A stretch of DNA of 37,978 nucleotides from positions 1 to 37,978 of the forward strand of contig QCUW01000007.1 of assembly GCA_003210695.1 (NCBI GenBank), read 5' to 3'. The notes below the pieces were generated by a model, which was not told the origin of the DNA, did no database searches, and saw nothing but the letters and a program-made list of their open reading frames with translations. How positions within the stretch are numbered: the first letter of the stretch is position 1; every line of letters begins with the position of its first letter. The stretch comes from Prochlorococcus sp. AG-679-P15 (GTDB lineage: Bacteria; Cyanobacteriota; Cyanobacteriia; PCC-6307; Cyanobiaceae). Made by a program: the position numbers and the translations under genes. Positions 34,260 through 37,978 of this stretch are shown here, piece by piece.

Positions 34260-35663
34260 CTAAACATAAAGATCAGCTTTTGGATAGCCAATTCTTTTTT
34301 GTCTTTCTATTCTACTCTTATAAAGGGCCTGCCAAAGAGCACTTAAAAGCAAAAGGATACCAAGTCTGCCTACGAACATACCAATAATTAAAATAAATTG
34401 ACCAAAATGATTTAATTTGACTGTTAAACCGATATCAAAACCAACTGTGGCAAATGCAGAAATGCAAGTAAAAAGAATTTCTAGAAATGTAAATGACTCT
34501 TTTTTAATAAAAGAATTCGTAGTACTTAATAACATAGCCATAAAAAGAATAAAAAGTAAAGAGCCAACAGTTATACCAACTGCTTTTAAAATAACTTTAT
34601 CTGAAATTAATCTATTACTAATAATTACATCTTTTTGTCCTCTTAACGTTGATCTTGTTGCTGCCATTAAAGCAATAAAAGTAGTAGTTTTTATTCCTCC
34701 ACCAGTACCGCCGGTGCTTGCTCCAATAAACATCAATGTCATTAAAAGCAAAAGACCAGTATCTGATATTGAATTTAAAGATATTGGGTAATTTGTAAAT
34801 CCTGCAGTTCTTGCACTCACAGTTTCAAAAATAGAAGATAATATTTTTTCAAAGAAATTTAAATCACTAAAAAATTTACTATTTAGTAATGTCTCTATTA
34901 CGAAAAAACCTAAAGATCCAAAAATTATTAAGGAAAAACTTGTCCTAATAACAAGCCTGGAATGAAGAGTCAAATTTTTATATGAAAGATTTTTTTTGTT
35001 ACTCCATATGTCGTCAATCACTCTCCATCCAAGTCCTCCCATTACAATTAAAAAAATAAATACAATGTTTACAACTAAATTAGAACGGTAATCTTGTAAG
35101 CTATTAGACCATAAAGAAAAACCTGCGTTGTTATACGCAGAAATACTATGAAAAATTGCAGACCAAAGTCTTTCCCATTTATTTTGAATTTCTAAAAATC
35201 CAAAAAAATATAATACTATTGCTCCTATAGAAATAATAGAAGTAGCAGTCAATACAATACTTTGAAAAGTTCTGCCAACTCCACCAACGCCAAATTCATC
35301 CAGAGTCTTACCCTTATCTAACCTGGTTCTTAGCTGAGTTCCTTTTACAACAAATCCTTGTAAGAAAGTAGTAATGGCCATTAAGCCTAAACCACCTGAT
35401 AAAAGCATAAAAGCCAAAAATATTTGCCCAAAAATATTTAAATCAACTCCAACATTTATAATAGTTAAACCTGTAACGGTTATTGCAGAAGTAGAAGTAA
35501 AGAATGCCTCCCATAAACCCACATCTGATGATGAACATAATGGAGAACTTAAAAGTAAAGTACCAAAAAAAATAATAATTAACCCTGTCACAATTGTGAA
35601 TTGTGGGACAGATAATTTTCTGTATGTTTCTTTTAATTTATAAACAGCTTTACTTATTTTCAC
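34260..35663 (-). CDS. ktrB: KtrB/TrkH-type potassium transporter
   Basis: A 467-residue membrane protein of the SKT superfamily with four M1-P-M2 units. The four P-loop glycines are visible: TVTGL, NNAGF, TAGF and TVGF, in that order, which form the K+ selectivity filter. In cyanobacteria KtrB with KtrA (and KtrE) takes up K+ with Na+ and is central to osmotic and salt adaptation. It lies between the SLC13-like gene (9 bases) and ktrA (18 bases), consistent with one operon. Confidence 0.94.
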   Translation of the reverse strand: MKISKAVYKLKETYRKLSVPQFTIVTGLIIIFFGTLLLSSPLCSSSDVGLWEAFFTSTSAITVTGLTIINVGVDLNIFGQIFLAFMLLSGGLGLMAITTFLQGFVVKGTQLRTRLDKGKTLDEFGVGGVGRTFQSIVLTATSIISIGAIVLYFFGFLEIQNKWERLWSAIFHSISAYNNAGFSLWSNSLQDYRSNLVVNIVFIFLIVMGGLGWRVIDDIWSNKKNLSYKNLTLHSRLVIRTSFSLIIFGSLGFFVIETLLNSKFFSDLNFFEKILSSIFETVSARTAGFTNYPISLNSISDTGLLLLMTLMFIGASTGGTGGGIKTTTFIALMAATRSTLRGQKDVIISNRLISDKVILKAVGITVGSLLFILFMAMLLSTTNSFIKKESFTFLEILFTCISAFATVGFDIGLTVKLNHFGQFILIIGMFVGRLGILLLLSALWQALYKSRIERQKRIGYPKADLYV

Positions 35664-35672
35664 TTTATTTTT

Positions 35673-37481
35673 TTAATAATAATTTAAAATTATCAATGCT
35701 GGCACAACTATTGACATAATAAATGTTAAACCAGCACCATATTTTGCAATATCAAAAAATCTGTATCTTCCAGGGCCATACACCATTAAATTTGTTTGAT
35801 AACCCATTGGAGTTAGGAAAGATTGACTTGCACCAAACAAAACAAGCATTATTAAAGCATTAGGTGATATTTCAAGAACATTAGAAAACTCAATAGCAAC
35901 AGGCAAAATCAAAGCAACTGAAGCAGCATTACTAATAAATTGGGTAAGAATAACAGTTGATACAAAAATTACAACTAATGCAAAATACAGAGGCATTCCA
36001 TTAAGAGCAAAATTGAGATTGACTGCTATTAAATCTGCTAATCCTGTTACTTGCATTGCTACACTAAAACAAGATAATGATCCCAACAATAAAATAACAT
36101 CCAACCTAATTGATTTTTGTATTTCTGCAGGTCTTAAACAACCAAAAGCTACCATTGCAATAACTGCTAAAAGAACTGACCCTACTAATGGAATATTCGT
36201 AACCGAAGGCAAAACCACCATTCCTATTGCAATTGCAATCGATATAGGTTTTTTTATCAAGACAGGTAAATCATCTTCGAATTGATCTAAAATAAGCAAA
36301 TCATTACTAGCCTGCAAACCTCTAATTGAATCTAAAGGCGCTTGCAATAATAATACGTCGCCAGCCCTTAATACAGCTTGGCCTAATCTCTCTTGAACAG
36401 TTTGCTGTCCTCTTCTTAGTGCTAGAACTGTTGCATTATGACGCTGCCTAAATCTTAATTCTCTCAAACTTGCACCAGCTAGAGTTGAGCCTGCTGGCAA
36501 CAAAGCTTCAAAAGTTTTAGTACCTTCATCATCTGAGAAAACATTAGATCCTCCGAAAGATCTTTTATTCTCTCCCAATAAAATGGTGTGCTCCTGTTGC
36601 AGTCTTAATAAGTCTGCTCTAGTAACTCGTATTATTAATCTATCATCAGGTTCAATCTTTCTATCTGCTAAAGGAGGAAGAATAACTTTTCCATTCCGTT
36701 GCAACTCCAGAACATCAACGTCAAATCGTCTTTGTAATCTACTATTTCTGACAGATTGACCAACCAATTCTGATGCAGAGGGAATAGTAACTTCAGTAAA
36801 GTAAATATTCATATCCCCATTTTTAATAAAATCCTTATCTCTCCCTCTATCTGGCAAAAGCATGTCAGAAACAAGAATCATGTAGGTTGTACCAAGCAAC
36901 CAAACTGGAATTCCAATTGAAGTCAAACTAAATAATTCCAAAGCTCCATAACCTAATTGCTGACTAATATCACTTACGAGTAGATTTACTGAGCTACCTA
37001 ATAATGTCAGAGTTCCGCCTAATAAAGTTGCAAAAGAAAGAGGTAATAAAACTTTAGATGGTGATATATTTCTCCGCTCGCACCAACCTTCAATTAAAGG
37101 TAGAAGGGATGCTACTACTGGAGTATTAGGCACAATTCCAGATATTGGAGCAATCAAAAAAGCTATTAATGAAATTAATTTTCTTGGCGTTCTAATACTT
37201 TCAGAAGAAATCAATTCTCTTACTCTATCTAAGGCACCACTTTTAAATAATGCAGAGGAAACTGCAAATAAACCCATAAGAGTAATTAAGGAGGGGCTAC
37301 CAAATCCAGCTAAAGCTTTTTCAGGGGAAAGAACCCCTGTAGCAATAAATATTCCAACACATAACAAACCAGTCAATTCTGGCGCAATAGTGTTTTTGAT
37401 AAACAAAATTATTGACATTATTAAAACCACCACCGTTACAAACGCGTCATAATTATTACTAACAGCTGCAATTAAATTCAT
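35673..37481 (-). CDS. SLC13-type permease with two RCK-C domains
   Basis: A 602-residue membrane protein. N-terminal and C-terminal permease halves have about 10-12 segments, with the conserved FGSPSLITLMGLFAVSSALF early and SNAASVALILPVAIEF late, and FGASQSFLTPMGYQTNLMVYGPG near the end, as in the CitT/ArsB/SLC13 group (Na+-coupled anions such as sulfate or dicarboxylates). Between the halves lie two TrkA-C (RCK-C) domains of about 70 residues each (about 215-300 and 310-390). This layout is known in cyanobacterial permeases. It lies directly upstream of ktrB. Confidence 0.9.
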   Translation of the reverse strand: MNLIAAVSNNYDAFVTVVVLIMSIILFIKNTIAPELTGLLCVGIFIATGVLSPEKALAGFGSPSLITLMGLFAVSSALFKSGALDRVRELISSESIRTPRKLISLIAFLIAPISGIVPNTPVVASLLPLIEGWCERRNISPSKVLLPLSFATLLGGTLTLLGSSVNLLVSDISQQLGYGALELFSLTSIGIPVWLLGTTYMILVSDMLLPDRGRDKDFIKNGDMNIYFTEVTIPSASELVGQSVRNSRLQRRFDVDVLELQRNGKVILPPLADRKIEPDDRLIIRVTRADLLRLQQEHTILLGENKRSFGGSNVFSDDEGTKTFEALLPAGSTLAGASLRELRFRQRHNATVLALRRGQQTVQERLGQAVLRAGDVLLLQAPLDSIRGLQASNDLLILDQFEDDLPVLIKKPISIAIAIGMVVLPSVTNIPLVGSVLLAVIAMVAFGCLRPAEIQKSIRLDVILLLGSLSCFSVAMQVTGLADLIAVNLNFALNGMPLYFALVVIFVSTVILTQFISNAASVALILPVAIEFSNVLEISPNALIMLVLFGASQSFLTPMGYQTNLMVYGPGRYRFFDIAKYGAGLTFIMSIVVPALIILNYY

Positions 37482-37540
37482 ATGAAACTTATTTAACTCA
37501 ATATACCCAAAAACAATATTTCAAAAAAGTTTAATTGGAA

Positions 37541-37978
37541 TTATCTCTTATTAAGAAACTTTTTAACAATAAATTTTTTTTGGAATATCCATGAAGATGC
37601 AGATTTTAAGCTTTCAGTAATATCAGGCAACTTAGAAGCATAAATAAGTCTTCTTGCTTCAAAAGCCAACTTCCCAGATAAAGTAACCCCAAGCCCAGAA
37701 ATTGAAGCTTCGCCTATTCCTAAGCTAATCATTTCACCATTATCTTGAAATTTAAAGGGTAAAGGATCTTTTCCTTGAATTAATAGTTCTAAATTTTTTG
37801 CGAGATGATTTCCTTCCTGCATAGCGACCTGAGCAGTTATGGGTAAACCCTCCATTCCTTCAATAATTGAAATATCACCAATAGCAAAACAGTTTTTATG
37901 GTTTTCTATTTGCAAATTATTATTAACTAAAATTCGTCCAAATTTTTTTGTTATTTGATCAGTTTCTAAATAAGACAA
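37541..37978 (-). CDS. Type II NADH dehydrogenase (NDH-2), C-terminal part
   Basis: A 145-codon piece of a protein that continues beyond the window's right edge; the codon at the edge (TTG) is internal, not a proven start. It has FAIGDISI (FAD-binding GD) followed by GLPITAQVAMQEGNHLAKNL and a C-terminal hydrophobic/basic region, as in single-subunit NADH:quinone oxidoreductases (NdbA/B/C). Alternatives are other pyridine nucleotide-disulfide oxidoreductases. A 59-base gap separates its stop from the SLC13-like gene start on the same strand. Confidence 0.85.
   Translation of the reverse strand: MSYLETDQITKKFGRILVNNNLQIENHKNCFAIGDISIIEGMEGLPITAQVAMQEGNHLAKNLELLIQGKDPLPFKFQDNGEMISLGIGEASISGLGVTLSGKLAFEARRLIYASKLPDITESLKSASSWIFQKKFIVKKFLNKR

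Noticed and set aside
33781-34263. A 160-codon plus-strand frame opposite ktrA
   Set aside because: ktrA has a full Rossmann motif and partner ktrB; the antisense frame shows only low-complexity Ser/Thr/Leu sequence.
34417-34791. A 124-codon plus-strand frame opposite ktrB
   Set aside because: It mirrors the membrane segments of ktrB as a Lys/Ile-rich product with no motif; treated as a shadow.

Overview
The window looks like chromosome from a high-light-type Prochlorococcus or a very close relative. This is inferred from the very AT-rich sequence, tight gene packing with many start/stop overlaps, oxygenic-photosynthesis genes (zeta-carotene desaturase, NdhO, a CRR7-like protein, a PetL-like peptide, a high-light-inducible protein) and several families found mainly in cyanobacteria (UPF0367, DUF751, DUF3120, DUF4346, the PDZ/radical-SAM/DUF512 protein). 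No database search was possible, so the genus is an inference. I see no transposase, integrase, phage gene, CRISPR array or rRNA.

Layout. 1-2615: the tail of an unidentified gene, a very AT-rich polytopic membrane protein (possible GT39-like glycosyltransferase) and tRNA-Asn with its terminator. 2664-5684: UPF0367 coupled to an orphan ECF-type ABC ATPase, then cysK, a J-domain protein and ndhO. 5825-9007: an NAD-dependent epimerase-like protein facing a minus-strand operon (A-type Fe-S carrier, TPR protein, lipid-A-disaccharide-synthase-like protein, small membrane protein). 9107-12418: crtQ and a SRPBCC protein facing DUF751-rbfA-hemD. 12473-14705: GST-like protein, exported protein, CRR7-like protein and aroK. 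14756-18105: a two-domain QueD/PTPS protein, a RibD-C/DHFR-like reductase, an acyltransferase-like protein, DUF4346 and a PetL-like peptide. 18111-22939: rimO, a VKOR-thioredoxin fusion, nadB and DUF3120. 23126-28121: radical-SAM/DUF512, TolC-like, inositol-monophosphatase-like, YihY-like and zinc-ribbon proteins. 28150-30502: HLIP, two conserved hypotheticals, an HtrA protease and a Cys-rich microprotein. 30662-33536: an ABC-F ATPase, then small genes including a Nif11-like protein ending in Gly-Gly-Leu and a ribbon-helix-helix regulator behind operator-like repeats. 33537-37978: KtrA, KtrB, an SLC13-type permease with two RCK-C domains, and the C-terminal part of a type II NADH dehydrogenase.

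Together the genes cover photosynthetic electron transport and its assembly, cofactor synthesis (heme, NAD, pterin, Fe-S), disulfide formation, envelope protein quality control, and K+/Na+ or anion homeostasis. No gene-free gap exceeds about 270 bases; the longest (2275-2543) holds an inverted repeat and the tRNA terminator. The least explained parts are the small-gene cluster at 32355-33536, the uneven two-domain PTPS protein, the orphan ABC ATPase and the microproteins at 18013, 28150 and 30353.
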